Shown here: one piece after another, positions 27,190 through 36,137 of the stretch
Numbering within the stretch: position 1 is the stretch's first letter
Layout of the letters: each line of letters starts with the position of its first letter
DNA from: Fidelibacterota bacterium
GTDB taxonomy: Bacteria > Fidelibacterota > Marinisomatia > Marinisomatales > TCS55
Direction of reading: 5' to 3'
Length of the DNA: 64,000 bases
NCBI GenBank assembly: GCA_016845785.1
Contig: JAERSH010000013.1
Coordinates: forward strand, 1-64,000
The notes under the pieces: model-generated
What the model saw: the letters and a program-made list of their open reading frames with translations, nothing else
Database searches by the model: none
What the model was told of the DNA's origin: nothing
Made by a program: the position numbers and the translations under genes

Positions 27190-28928
27190 AAGACAGATTC
27201 CTTTTTTTCAGATGGTAATTTTCCATTGGATGGTTTCACGGGCCTTTCGATCATTTCATGAAGATCTGCACCGGTGGGTACCATGGGATATACCATATCA
27301 TGTTTTTCAACCACAAATTCAATAAGAGACGGTCCGGATTGTTTTTGTGCTTTTCTCATGGTCGGAATAACATCGCCCAATTCCTCTACCCGAAAAGCTT
27401 CTAATCCGTAAGCACCGGCCAATTTTACATAATCGGGACTGAGTATTGGCGTTTCTGAATACCGCGCTTCATAGAACATTTCTTGCCATTGTCGCACCAT
27501 CCCCAAATATCCGTTATTGATGATCGCAATGTTGATATTCCGGTTTTCCTGTACGGCAGTCCCCAATTCGGTCATGGTCATTTGAAAGCTACCATCTCCT
27601 ACAATAATCCATATCTCCCGATCCTTTTCATAGAAACTGGCTCCAATCCCTGCAGGAAGACTGAATCCCATGGTGCCCAATCCGCCAGACGTAAGCAATG
27701 TTCTTGGATCTTCATGTTCGTAATACTGCGCCTCTAACATTTGGTGTTGGCCTACATCAGTAATGATAAGGGCATCCCCCTTTGTCCCTTCCCAAATCTT
27801 CCGGATCACATGAGCACCCATCAACATTTCTGTATCCTGATGAATGATATCTTTCCCCTTAGATTCTTTTCGCCAACTATCAATTCGTCTGAGCCATGAT
27901 CGATTATCTTGCTTTTTCATCAATGGATTGACCTGGGATAAAACTGTCTGCAAGTCACCATGGATGGGCAATTCTACATGAATATTTTTATTGATCTCTG
28001 CTGGATCAATTTCAATATGGATCTTTTTTGAATTCGGTGAATAATTTTCCAGTTTACCCGTCACGCGATCATCAAAGCGCATGCCGCAAGCGATCAACAG
28101 ATCTGCTTCTTGGATGGCTTGATTCACCCAAGTTTCACCATGCATCCCCATCATGCCAAAGACCAATGGGTGGCTGGCCGGCACACCACCAATGCCTAAT
28201 AAAGTGGTGCCAATAGGTATATTGGCCTGCTCAGATAACTGAATCACTTGGCCTGTCGCTTCCGACATTATGATGCCATGTCCGGCCAAAATGAATGGCC
28301 GTTCCGCTGCCTCAATCATATGAATCAATGTATTGATTTGTTCATCTGTTGCGCCCGGTGGATTCACGACACCTGGCATATCTATTTCATTTTCGGGATA
28401 TTGAAAATCGATCGATTGGTTTTGAATATCCTTTGGAATATCCACCAATACCGGCCCCGGACGTCCACTGCGGGCCACGTGAAATGCTTCTTTAATTGTA
28501 TCCGCCAATTCATGAATGTCCATGACAAGATAATTATGTTTTGTGACAGGGATGGTTGATCCAGTGATATCAATTTCCTGGAAGGCATCAGATCCGATAA
28601 CGGAGGAGGGTACTTGGCCCGTAATGCATACGATCGGTACGGAATCCATCATGGCTGTTGCAAGGCCTGTAATCATATTGGTTGCACCCGGACCGGATGT
28701 GGCCATAGCAACCCCCACTTTTCCGCTGGCACGAGCAAATCCATCTGCCATGTGAGTGGCACCTTGTTCATGACGAACGAGAACATGATGAATTTTGTCC
28801 CTATATTTTTCTAGGGCATCATAAGCGGGCAAAATGGCGCCGCCGGGATAGCCAAATACAACATCAACTTGTTCTTTGACCACACATTCCCAAATGATCT
28901 CAGCACCGGTTAATTTTCTTTCATTCAT
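27186..28928 (-). CDS. ilvB: Acetolactate synthase, catalytic subunit
   Basis: A 580-residue thiamine-diphosphate enzyme making acetolactate and acetohydroxybutyrate. The N-terminal VDVVFGYPGGAILPAYDAL contains the FAD/TPP-domain start, with catalytic Glu in RHEQGATHMADGFARA. The C-terminal TPP motif is GDGSFQMTMTELGTAVQENR followed by INNGYLGMVRQWQ. Length and motifs are canonical. Confidence 0.98.
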   Translation of the reverse strand: MNERKLTGAEIIWECVVKEQVDVVFGYPGGAILPAYDALEKYRDKIHHVLVRHEQGATHMADGFARASGKVGVAMATSGPGATNMITGLATAMMDSVPIVCITGQVPSSVIGSDAFQEIDITGSTIPVTKHNYLVMDIHELADTIKEAFHVARSGRPGPVLVDIPKDIQNQSIDFQYPENEIDMPGVVNPPGATDEQINTLIHMIEAAERPFILAGHGIIMSEATGQVIQLSEQANIPIGTTLLGIGGVPASHPLVFGMMGMHGETWVNQAIQEADLLIACGMRFDDRVTGKLENYSPNSKKIHIEIDPAEINKNIHVELPIHGDLQTVLSQVNPLMKKQDNRSWLRRIDSWRKESKGKDIIHQDTEMLMGAHVIRKIWEGTKGDALIITDVGQHQMLEAQYYEHEDPRTLLTSGGLGTMGFSLPAGIGASFYEKDREIWIIVGDGSFQMTMTELGTAVQENRNINIAIINNGYLGMVRQWQEMFYEARYSETPILSPDYVKLAGAYGLEAFRVEELGDVIPTMRKAQKQSGPSLIEFVVEKHDMVYPMVPTGADLHEMIERPVKPSNGKLPSEKKESVL

Positions 28929-28937
28929 TTTTATATT

Positions 28938-30608
28938 TTACCTCAATACGGCACCGGTATTTGCTGATGTTACCATCCGAGCATACCGTCCTAAATATCC
29001 TGTTTTTATTTTGGGTTCAAATTCTGGAAGTGCATCCAATCGGGATTGAATGTCTTCATCACTTAATTCTACATGTAAACTTTTTTCGGGGATGTTGATA
29101 TGGATTGTATCCCCTTCGTTTATGGCGGCGATGGGACCGTAAACCGCTGCTTCCGGAGAAATGTGACCGATACAGGCACCACGAGTGCCACCAGAGAACC
29201 TGCCGTCGGTAATCAGGGCCACTTTATCACCCAACCCCATCCCCATTATGGCACTGGTTGGAGATAACATTTCTGGCATTCCGGGACCCCCTTTCGGTCC
29301 TTCGTAACGGATGACGACCACGTCTCCAGGTTGAACTTCTTTCCCTAAAATACCGGAAAGGGCATCTTCTTGTGATTCATAGATTCGAGCCGGACCGGAA
29401 TGAACCAGCATATCCGGTTCAACAGCAGCGGTCTTTACCACCGATCCATCCGGTGCGATATTTCCAAATAAAATGGCCAAACCCCCTTCTTGAGAATAAG
29501 GGTCGTCCACGGTACGAATCACTCGCCCATCCTTGGATTGTGCGCCATCAATATTTTCACCCAATGATTTTCCCGTCACTGTTGGACTATCCAAAACCAA
29601 GGTGTCTTCTTTTTTAGAAAGTTCAGATAAAATGGCCGAAATGCCGCCGGCCCGATCCACATCCTCCATATGGACGTCTTTCGTGGCGGGACTCACTTTG
29701 CAGATGTAAGGCGTCTTCTTGGCAATTTCATTCAATTCTTTTAAGTCAAATTCCAGTCCAGCTTCAATGGCGATGGCCAATGTATGTAAAACGGTATTGG
29801 TGCTGCCACCCATGGCCATATCCAATGCAAAGGCATTTCGAAGTGATTCTTCTGTAACTAAATCTCGTGGTTTAATATTTTTTTCAATAAGATCAACAAT
29901 TCGCACTCCCGCTTGGCGAACCAATCCCATGCGTCCTTCATCCACAGCCAAAATGGAGCCATTCCCCGGGAGGGCGATGCCAAGCGCTTCCATCAAACAA
30001 TTCATAGAGTTTGCGGTGAACATTCCGGAGCAGGATCCACAGGTTGGGCATCCTTCTTTTTCTAATTCGGTGAGGGATGCTTCAGAAATGACACCGGATT
30101 TCACTTGGCCTACACCTTCAAAAACAGAAATTAAATCTACTTTTTGACCATTGATTTGCCCCGCTTTCATGGGTCCACCGGAGACAAATACAGTGGGAAT
30201 ATTTAATCGAACCGCCGCCATAAGCATCCCCGGAACGATTTTATCACAATTGGTGATACAAACCAGTCCATCCAGGCGATGGGCTTCGGCTACGGTTTCC
30301 ACGCTATCTGCAATCAGTTCGCGACTGGCTAAAGAATAGCGCATGCCGATATGACCCATGGCAATCCCGTCATCCACACCGATAGTGTTGAATTCGAAAG
30401 GAACACCGCCGGCCTCCCGGATGGCTTTTTTGGCCACCTTACCAAATTCCTGTAAGTGGACATGGCCCGGAATTAGGTCGATATATGAATTGGCCACACC
30501 GATAAACGGTTTGTCAAAATCCGATTCGGCCTGGATGACGCCCGTGGCCCGGAGGAGACTCCGGTGGGGGGCGTGTTCAAATCCTTTTTTTATTGTATCT
30601 GATCGCAT
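28938..30608 (-). CDS. ilvD: Dihydroxy-acid dehydratase
   Basis: A 556-residue iron-sulfur dehydratase giving 2-oxoisovalerate and 2-oxo-3-methylvalerate. Cluster Cys lie in [10 protein letters not shown] and [17 protein letters not shown]. The N-terminal [16 protein letters not shown] and C-terminal [21 protein letters not shown] are standard. It is the first structural gene of the ilv-leu-cimA operon and is preceded by a 142-base leader with alternative hairpins and a Leu/Ile/Val-rich peptide. Confidence 0.98.
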   Translation of the reverse strand: MRSDTIKKGFEHAPHRSLLRATGVIQAESDFDKPFIGVANSYIDLIPGHVHLQEFGKVAKKAIREAGGVPFEFNTIGVDDGIAMGHIGMRYSLASRELIADSVETVAEAHRLDGLVCITNCDKIVPGMLMAAVRLNIPTVFVSGGPMKAGQINGQKVDLISVFEGVGQVKSGVISEASLTELEKEGCPTCGSCSGMFTANSMNCLMEALGIALPGNGSILAVDEGRMGLVRQAGVRIVDLIEKNIKPRDLVTEESLRNAFALDMAMGGSTNTVLHTLAIAIEAGLEFDLKELNEIAKKTPYICKVSPATKDVHMEDVDRAGGISAILSELSKKEDTLVLDSPTVTGKSLGENIDGAQSKDGRVIRTVDDPYSQEGGLAILFGNIAPDGSVVKTAAVEPDMLVHSGPARIYESQEDALSGILGKEVQPGDVVVIRYEGPKGGPGMPEMLSPTSAIMGMGLGDKVALITDGRFSGGTRGACIGHISPEAAVYGPIAAINEGDTIHINIPEKSLHVELSDEDIQSRLDALPEFEPKIKTGYLGRYARMVTSANTGAVLR

Positions 30609-30628
30609 TTATGCTTCCATCTTTTTTC

Positions 30629-30656
30629 AAAAACAATGGACGCGCTAAAAGTCCAA
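30629..30656 (-). terminator. Attenuator hairpin 3:4 before ilvD
   Basis: On the minus strand TTGGAC (30656-30651) faces GTCCA (30641-30637), giving a 5-bp core with a 9-base loop. It is followed by TTGTTTTTG and lies about 20 bases before the ilvD start. The stem is short for a terminator. Its importance comes from strand 3 (TTGGAC, with CGGTC at 30664-30660) also being able to pair with strand 2 in the leader-peptide region. Confidence 0.6.
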
Positions 30657-30747
30657 TCAGACCGGATATTGGTTTGGGTAGGATGTACGGATTGGGGGAG
30701 GGCTTTATCGTCCCGCCGTCTTCTTCACCTACCGTTTGTTTACTATT

Positions 30748-30776
30748 CGGTCAGGCGACTTGGACGGCGAGTCCAA
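30748..30776 (-). promoter_or_regulatory. Leader hairpin 1:2 and antiterminator strand
   Basis: TTGGAC (30776-30771) and GTCCAA (30765-30760) form a 6-bp hairpin with a 5-base loop at the end of the leader-peptide gene. Strand 2 can instead pair with strand 3: GTCCAA with TTGGAC (30656-30651), and GACCG (30752-30748) with CGGTC (30664-30660). That 11-bp helix would exclude the terminator. Confidence 0.65.
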
Positions 30777-30900
30777 TAATCACGAGAATAAGGAGGTTAA
30801 TAATGAGCGAATTAATTCGCAAAGATTCAATATCAATACTCAGATTGCGCGCACCGATTGGGCCGCTTGGGATAAGTTTCGCTGATATTGTGTTTTTCAT
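30751..30900 (-). CDS. ilv operon leader peptide (branched-chain attenuator)
   Basis: A 49-residue frame from the ATG at 30900 to the TGA at 30753-30751. Its last 18 residues read LIINLLILVIIGLAVQVA, with 13 Leu, Ile or Val. The stop sits between two overlapping RNA structures that lead to ilvD. In classical attenuation, a ribosome stalled on Leu/Ile/Val codons covers strand 1 and frees strand 2 to pair with strand 3, so transcription continues. Shine-Dalgarno pairing is weak (AAGAG directly before the ATG). A small membrane peptide is the alternative, but the matching hairpins favour the leader reading. Confidence 0.7.
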   Translation of the reverse strand: MKNTISAKLIPSGPIGARNLSIDIESLRINSLIINLLILVIIGLAVQVA

Positions 30901-30917
30901 CTCTTATTCAAGTAATC

Positions 30918-30939
30918 CGTTATCGACCTTGCGATAACG
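30918..30939. promoter_or_regulatory. 8-bp inverted repeat upstream of the ilv leader peptide
   Basis: CGTTATCG and CGATAACG are separated by 6 bases, ending 18 bases before the leader ATG. The site has the size of a dimeric regulator operator, but could instead be a 5'-UTR hairpin. Confidence 0.5.
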
Positions 30940-31006
30940 TGGGCAGAAGATTAGCTAAGCAATCCTACGCGTTACAATACTTTTTTTACAATTCAGAAAA
31001 TAAATT

Positions 31007-31651
31007 TTAAATCAGTGCAGAAGGGCATAAATCTTGAATCACACATGCCCCGCATTGGGGCCGGCGGGCGATACACACTGCTCGGCCATGATCAATAATT
31101 AAATGGGTAAGTTTGACCCAGTTTTTATTTTCAAATAATGCCATCAATTCAAATTCAATTTTTTTCGCATCCTTGGTCTTGGTAAATTTTAATAGGTTCA
31201 TGATGCGAACCATGTGGGTATCAATTACCATAGAGGGCACATTGTATATTTCACCCAAAACACAATTGGCCGTCTTCCTTCCCACGCCCGGGAGTTTCAC
31301 CAATTCTTCTAAAGTGTCAGGGACTTCACCCCCATGCTCCTCTACTATTTTGAGGCTGGCACCTTGGATGGATTTTGCCTTTTGATTATGGTATCCACAA
31401 GAATGAACATCCTTTGCTAATGCCATGACATCACAGTAAGCAAATTCTTCTGGTGATTTATATTTATCAAATAGTGCCGGTGTGACTTGATTCACTCTGT
31501 GATCGGTGCATTGGGCGGAGAGTATTGTTGCCACGAGTAATTCATGGGCTGTGGAATAATGGAGTGAACATTTGGCGTCTGGATATTCTTCTAAGAGCGA
31601 TTCAAAAATTGCTTTCGCCCGATCAACTTTCTTGGCTTTACTCTCTCTCAC
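31007..31651 (-). CDS. nth: Endonuclease III
   Basis: A 214-residue base-excision DNA glycosylase/AP lyase for oxidised pyrimidines. The helix-hairpin-helix LVKLPGVGRKTANCVLG holds the catalytic Lys, with catalytic Asp in VIDTHMVRI, and the [4Fe-4S] Cys pattern CIARRPQCGACVIQDLC (C-x6-C-x2-C-x5-C) is intact. It starts at a GTG overlapping the stop of the receiver-like gene. Confidence 0.97.
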   Translation of the reverse strand: MRESKAKKVDRAKAIFESLLEEYPDAKCSLHYSTAHELLVATILSAQCTDHRVNQVTPALFDKYKSPEEFAYCDVMALAKDVHSCGYHNQKAKSIQGASLKIVEEHGGEVPDTLEELVKLPGVGRKTANCVLGEIYNVPSMVIDTHMVRIMNLLKFTKTKDAKKIEFELMALFENKNWVKLTHLIIDHGRAVCIARRPQCGACVIQDLCPSALI

Positions 31652-31986
31652 TTTGCCAATTCTTGCACTAAGGATTGTACATTTTTAACGATGGATGCTT
31701 TGGAGATGACCATATCACATCCGGCTGCTTTTAGTTTATCACGTGTTTCTTTATGGACTCTGCCCATATATCCCAAAAGCGTGAGTTGTGTTTTACTATT
31801 CAGTTCGGATACAAATTGGACATTCCCAAATTTCTCATCATCCAGATCGATGATACCCACTTTGCATTGATCGGGAATATCATAAATAGACTCGGCAAAG
31901 GCCACATTCATTTCCGCTGTAGCAAGACGGTCAGAGAGCTCTGTCCCCTTTTGAAAATCTTTTACAAAAAGTGCAATATTGTTCAT
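31648..31986 (-). CDS. Small receiver-like protein
   Basis: A 112-residue protein with the alternating strand/helix pattern of a CheY-type receiver: MNNIALFVKDFQKGTELSDR, then VGIIDLDDEKFGNV at the phospho-acceptor position, LTLLGYMGRVHKE, and AAGCDMVISKAS with a Lys near the usual conserved site. The acidic pair near the N terminus is weak, so it may be a pseudo-receiver. It has no output domain or kinase neighbour and is coupled to nth by a 4-base overlap. Confidence 0.55.
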   Translation of the reverse strand: MNNIALFVKDFQKGTELSDRLATAEMNVAFAESIYDIPDQCKVGIIDLDDEKFGNVQFVSELNSKTQLTLLGYMGRVHKETRDKLKAAGCDMVISKASIVKNVQSLVQELAK

Positions 31987-31987
31987 G

Positions 31988-32356
31988 CTATCCTTTCAAA
32001 TGCGGGACCAAATCCCAATCAAATTCTGAAGTGTTTTCCATATCCTGATATACGAGATCAACCGCTTCAACGGCGGACTTCAATTCATCCACATTAATAT
32101 ATCGTTGAATGCCCTTGTATTCGGCAAATTTATTTTGGCATTTTTTTAAAAGGTTTCGGGCACCGGTCATATTTCCATTCCCTAAGTGGACAAAACTCAC
32201 CGCCAATTGGATAAGGCCCTGCACAAATTTTCGATCGGGTAAATAATAATCGGACCATAAATCTTCCCAAGCTTCGTGTGCCTCGAAATAATCACCCCTT
32301 TCATATTCAGCCAACCCCTTTTGAAAGAGGGCTTCCATTTCGGCCGCTTCACTCAC
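31988..32356 (-). CDS. DUF309-family protein
   Basis: A 122-residue helical protein. The signature ..GLAEYERGDYFEAHEAWEDLW (about 14-34) and FVQGLIQLAVSFVHLGNGN (about 44-62) followed by GARNLLKKC are typical of DUF309, a small alpha-helical family of unknown biochemical role. It overlaps the MBL-fold gene by 8 bases. Confidence 0.85.
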   Translation of the reverse strand: MSEAAEMEALFQKGLAEYERGDYFEAHEAWEDLWSDYYLPDRKFVQGLIQLAVSFVHLGNGNMTGARNLLKKCQNKFAEYKGIQRYINVDELKSAVEAVDLVYQDMENTSEFDWDLVPHLKG

Positions 32357-33197
32357 TAATCGTCACCGATTCATTTAAACGATAATGTTTTCCATCAAAT
32401 TGAACAGTGCATGCTTGATGGGTTGGATCATGTTCAAAAAAGAGAATCCAATTTTCATCCACCGCCTTGGGGAGGAATGCTCGTTTTTCTTGAACCGTTA
32501 GCACAGGATGAATATCGTAAGCCATAACCCAAGGTAAAGGAATATGGGCCGCCATGGGGATTAGATCCGCCATGTACACAATGGTGTTGCTACTGTCCTG
32601 CACTTTGGGGAGCATCATGCCCGTGGTATGGCCGTAGGACATTTCCATATTGATTCCTGGCAAAAATGAGTCTTTTCCATCCACGATTTGGATCATCTTG
32701 TTTTCTGCCAGCACGGACCAGTCTGCTTCCATAAAACTGCCTTGATCTTTTTCCGATGGTGAATTGGCTAAATCCCAGTTTTCATTCTGCATCCAATAGG
32801 TTGCATTGGGAAAGACTGGTTCCAATTTGCCATCCACCAATGTTGTATTTCCGCCGATATGGTCAAAGTGCATGTGGGTGCAAAAAACATCGGTAATGTC
32901 TTCGGTGGTAAATCCATGCTTAGCCAAAGAGGAATTTAAATTGACTGTCTCTGTATCAATATTATAGATGGATTTGAACTTTTCCTGCCATTTGTCCCCA
33001 TTGCCAGTATCTACAATAATTTTTCGATCATGACCAACCAGGAGTAAGGAACGGGTCACCATGTCAATGCGATTCTGATTATCGGCAGGGGCTTTTTTCT
33101 CCCACATGGGTTTGGGGATTATCCCAAACATGGCACCGCCGTCTAAACCGAATCTGCTGGTCTCAATGCTATAAAGGTCGTAGCCACCAATATTCAT
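32349..33197 (-). CDS. Metallo-beta-lactamase-fold hydrolase
   Basis: A 282-residue cytosolic hydrolase. Metal site H108MHFDH113 (THMHFDHIGG), further His in MSYGHTTGMM and in FFEHDP near the end, and an IIVDTGNGDKW strand. This pattern matches the AHL lactonase/quinoprotein-like MBL group; the substrate is unknown. It is translationally coupled to the 294-residue protein upstream (4-base overlap). Confidence 0.88.
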   Translation of the reverse strand: MNIGGYDLYSIETSRFGLDGGAMFGIIPKPMWEKKAPADNQNRIDMVTRSLLLVGHDRKIIVDTGNGDKWQEKFKSIYNIDTETVNLNSSLAKHGFTTEDITDVFCTHMHFDHIGGNTTLVDGKLEPVFPNATYWMQNENWDLANSPSEKDQGSFMEADWSVLAENKMIQIVDGKDSFLPGINMEMSYGHTTGMMLPKVQDSSNTIVYMADLIPMAAHIPLPWVMAYDIHPVLTVQEKRAFLPKAVDENWILFFEHDPTHQACTVQFDGKHYRLNESVTISE

Positions 33198-34078
33198 AAT
33201 ATAATTTCCTCCAAATGGGATGAAATCTTTGGCAGATTTTGGGAAGATCCGTTTTTGCTAAAATACCGCAATGCTTCCAACTGAACAATTTTTGATTCCC
33301 AATCAGGATTTCCCATTAACTCTTCTGCCAAATCGATAAAAAAGTTACCCCCATTTTTTACATAATCTTCAAGTCCATTCATGAGATTTTTTCCAGGAGA
33401 TTTTTTAAAAGAAACTGAATTGATCCAATGGGACAATTCACGACGAATACCGTTGATTCGAACATATTCCCCATCCCATAACCGTTTGGCTACTGCCATT
33501 TTAATCCTTTGTTCTGATTCATTAGGTATATGATTCATCTTCAATCCCTCATCATTTATCTTACCATGAGGTTGGGGCAGAGGCAATTTGGCAATCTCTT
33601 TCAGCATACATCGGGTATAAGGCCATGTATTTTCCACATTTTGGTTAAAAGCATTGGCACGCTGCAAATGATAGGCAAATTGACCCAGTCGATCAAAATC
33701 CTGGAGGGCCACTTCAATGAGGACTTCCAATCCGCCAAGGCCATTTTCGCTCACCCATTGGAGGCGGGCCGCTTCTGTTTCCATTTCAATTGGATTTCCA
33801 CTCTGGCAGGCATCTTCCAAATCGGCGATAAAAACGGTGAGTCCCAAGCCATCCTTTGCGGCTCGGTCGAGAACGGCTTGATCATCTGTTCGCTGAGGAT
33901 GTTTTGCGGATAATTCCTCCATTGCATCTAACAATTTTTGAGAAGGGTTTTGTCTGTCATCCCCGATGATATTTTTTAGTGCATTGAGGGGAACGATAGG
34001 ATGCGCGATTGAAGGGCCGTCATAGTCTGATAAGACAGCACGATCAAAGTAGGATTTTATTTTATCGGGAAGGGACAT
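33194..34078 (-). CDS. Conserved-looking cytosolic protein of unknown function
   Basis: A 294-residue mostly helical protein with no signal peptide or membrane segment. Visible marks are DYDGPSIAHPIVPLNALKNI near the N terminus, an Asp-rich FIADLEDACQSG segment (about 88-99), a Trp-rich middle (ENTWPYTRCMLKEIAKLPLP) and a helical C terminus (LAEELMGNPDWESKIVQLEA). I do not recognise a family. Tight coupling with the MBL hydrolase and DUF309 genes suggests a shared pathway. Confidence 0.65.
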   Translation of the reverse strand: MSLPDKIKSYFDRAVLSDYDGPSIAHPIVPLNALKNIIGDDRQNPSQKLLDAMEELSAKHPQRTDDQAVLDRAAKDGLGLTVFIADLEDACQSGNPIEMETEAARLQWVSENGLGGLEVLIEVALQDFDRLGQFAYHLQRANAFNQNVENTWPYTRCMLKEIAKLPLPQPHGKINDEGLKMNHIPNESEQRIKMAVAKRLWDGEYVRINGIRRELSHWINSVSFKKSPGKNLMNGLEDYVKNGGNFFIDLAEELMGNPDWESKIVQLEALRYFSKNGSSQNLPKISSHLEEIIL

Positions 34079-34087
34079 TTTTATTAA

Positions 34088-34765
34088 TCACTTTTTTTTC
34101 TTCGGTGCATCCAAATCAAAAAACACACTGATATGCAACCCTGTCAGTCGGGAATATTCGGATGGGAATCCGGTTGCACTATCTTTCATTGGCTTATCCT
34201 CAAATCGTTTCGAAATACCCTCAGCCGTGGGATCCCAGTTCGGATTAAATAATTGAGTAATGGGCATGGAGGTGGGGTCATGAAAATATCCAAATTCCAT
34301 TCCCCACCGTGGATTGCCTTGAAATCCCATGAGAACTCCCAGTCGATTACTGGAGTGATTTGTAATTCCCTTTTGAATAAACATACCGCGAATTCCCCAC
34401 CATCGGGATTTCAAAAAACCATCATTTCCCTTTTTGGTTTTGAACTTGTAGTATGTGGCATCCATATTAAAATTTGGATTCACCGACCAAGCCAAATTGA
34501 TCAAATCCCATTTATTTTCTTTCTGATAAACGACTCGACTATAATCAATCCCTGAACCATAAATTGGTAATCCGACCCTAAAACCGATTTCACTTTTATC
34601 TGATATTCCCTTTCGATACCACATATATGGAAACACATTCTCAGTAGAAAGCGCATATCCTTTTTTAACTTTTCCCGGTTCGGGTAAATGGGGGTTCACC
34701 ACAGGATGGGACGCACAACCGATCCAAATGAGAAGTGAAATACTGATGGGAACAAAGCGTCTCAT
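34088..34765 (-). CDS. Lipoprotein of unknown function
   Basis: About 225 residues from the ATG at 34765, giving a clean lipoprotein signal (MRRFVPISISLLIWIGCASH, lipid Cys in WIGC). A GTG at 34783 is the longer alternative. The mature part is rich in aromatic beta-strands (YMWYRKGISDKSEIGFRVGL, WDLINLAWSVNPNFNMDATY), like a small outer-membrane-associated barrel or porin-like lipoprotein. It ends KKKK. Function unknown. Confidence 0.68.
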   Translation of the reverse strand: MRRFVPISISLLIWIGCASHPVVNPHLPEPGKVKKGYALSTENVFPYMWYRKGISDKSEIGFRVGLPIYGSGIDYSRVVYQKENKWDLINLAWSVNPNFNMDATYYKFKTKKGNDGFLKSRWWGIRGMFIQKGITNHSSNRLGVLMGFQGNPRWGMEFGYFHDPTSMPITQLFNPNWDPTAEGISKRFEDKPMKDSATGFPSEYSRLTGLHISVFFDLDAPKKKK

Positions 34766-34804
34766 GGGGTGAAAATAAGACACTTCGTGAGAAGAAAAAA
34801 TGGA

Positions 34805-36064
34805 TCAGGCGTTATTTTTAATCCACTCGGTGGTGACTGATTTGGGTCGCGTTATGGGGATTCCCATTGCACGATTAATGACCATTTGGGCAATCATACC
34901 CATAGCACGGGAGATACTAAACAGCACCGTATAATAATTAAATTCAGTCAATCCATAATAGTATAGTAATGATCCGGATGCAGCATCCACATTGGGCCAT
35001 GGATTTTTGGCTTTCCCTTGTTCTTGAAGCACTGGCGGCACCACCTCAAATAATGATTGAACAATGGAAAATACATCATCATCTTGAATATGATCTTTCC
35101 CAAATCCCATAAATGCTGTAAATCGCGGATCGGGACAGCGCAATACTGCATGGCCATAGCCGGGAATTACACGTCCACCATTGAGGCGATCCCAACAAAA
35201 CTGTTTCAACTCATTCTGAGAGGGTGCACCATTAAAATGGTCTCGCACTTCTAACACAAATTTTAAACATTCCTGATTGGCCAACCCATGAAGTGGACCA
35301 GCAAGACCATTCAGACCTGCAGCTACCGACAGAAATGGGGAAGACAGAGCAGATGCCACTGTTAACGAACTGAATGCACTTACATTACCCCCTTCATGAT
35401 CGCAGTGGAGCATCAAATAAAGTCTCATTAATTTTTTGAAATCATCACCTTCGATGCCCAGCATATGTGCAAAATTGCCCGCCCAATCCAGAGACGGATC
35501 TGGGTCAATGCGATCACCTTTGTTAAATCGCATGCGATAAATTCCAGCTGCTATACCCGGTAAAGCACCCAGTAAACCAATGCCATCCTCTAGCGTCCAT
35601 TTCCAATAATCCGATTTGGGCATACCCTCATCATAATGTTTCACAAATTGACTATCCACCTGCATGGCTTGAATAGCCGTAGTGAGCATGGTCATGGGAT
35701 GTGAATTATCCGGCATGGCTTCTAATAGATCCCAAATGTACTGAGGTACATCCTGATGGGCTCTAAATTGGTCCTGAATATCATTAACGGCTGCTTCATT
35801 GGGTAAATCCCCCGTGAGGAGCAAATAGAAAACTTCTTCAGGTGAAATGTGTGTAATGTCTAATAAGGGATACCCACGGATAATTAATCCATCATCAGCG
35901 GATACTGCAGATGTTTCGCAAGTGAGTCCTTTAATGCCTCGCATACCGCCATAGGCTTGTGCCACAGTCACTTCACTAATAACTGAATCACCTTTATCAG
36001 TTAGGACAGATTTTATTTCATGTTGCCAATCAGGTATTTTTTTGGCGAGGGTATCTTGAAGCAT
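34805..36064 (-). CDS. gltA: Citrate synthase (mitochondrial-like type)
   Basis: A 419-residue enzyme making citrate from oxaloacetate and acetyl-CoA. The catalytic His259 (GPLHGLANQE), His305 (GYGHAVLR) and Asp360 (PNVDAASG) are in place, and HCDHEGGNVSAFSS is characteristic of the eukaryotic/mitochondrial-like branch rather than the E. coli hexameric NADH-sensitive type. There is no N-terminal zinc-type extension. It stands alone on the minus strand. Confidence 0.95.
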   Translation of the reverse strand: MLQDTLAKKIPDWQHEIKSVLTDKGDSVISEVTVAQAYGGMRGIKGLTCETSAVSADDGLIIRGYPLLDITHISPEEVFYLLLTGDLPNEAAVNDIQDQFRAHQDVPQYIWDLLEAMPDNSHPMTMLTTAIQAMQVDSQFVKHYDEGMPKSDYWKWTLEDGIGLLGALPGIAAGIYRMRFNKGDRIDPDPSLDWAGNFAHMLGIEGDDFKKLMRLYLMLHCDHEGGNVSAFSSLTVASALSSPFLSVAAGLNGLAGPLHGLANQECLKFVLEVRDHFNGAPSQNELKQFCWDRLNGGRVIPGYGHAVLRCPDPRFTAFMGFGKDHIQDDDVFSIVQSLFEVVPPVLQEQGKAKNPWPNVDAASGSLLYYYGLTEFNYYTVLFSISRAMGMIAQMVINRAMGIPITRPKSVTTEWIKNNA

Positions 36065-36137
36065 GGGTTCCTTTTTTGTTATAATACTGGTTTAAATCAA
36101 TAGTGAATTTATAAAATAATGCTGAATAATATTTCGT

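Noticed and set aside
30593-30937. 114-residue plus-strand frame opposite the ilv leader
   Set aside because: It has a good AAGGAGG nearby, but its sequence is low in recognisable structure, it overlaps the ilvD start, and the minus strand holds matched leader hairpins.
30609-31006. T-box riboswitch before ilvD
   Set aside because: No T-box consensus was seen; the leader peptide and paired hairpins fit attenuation better.
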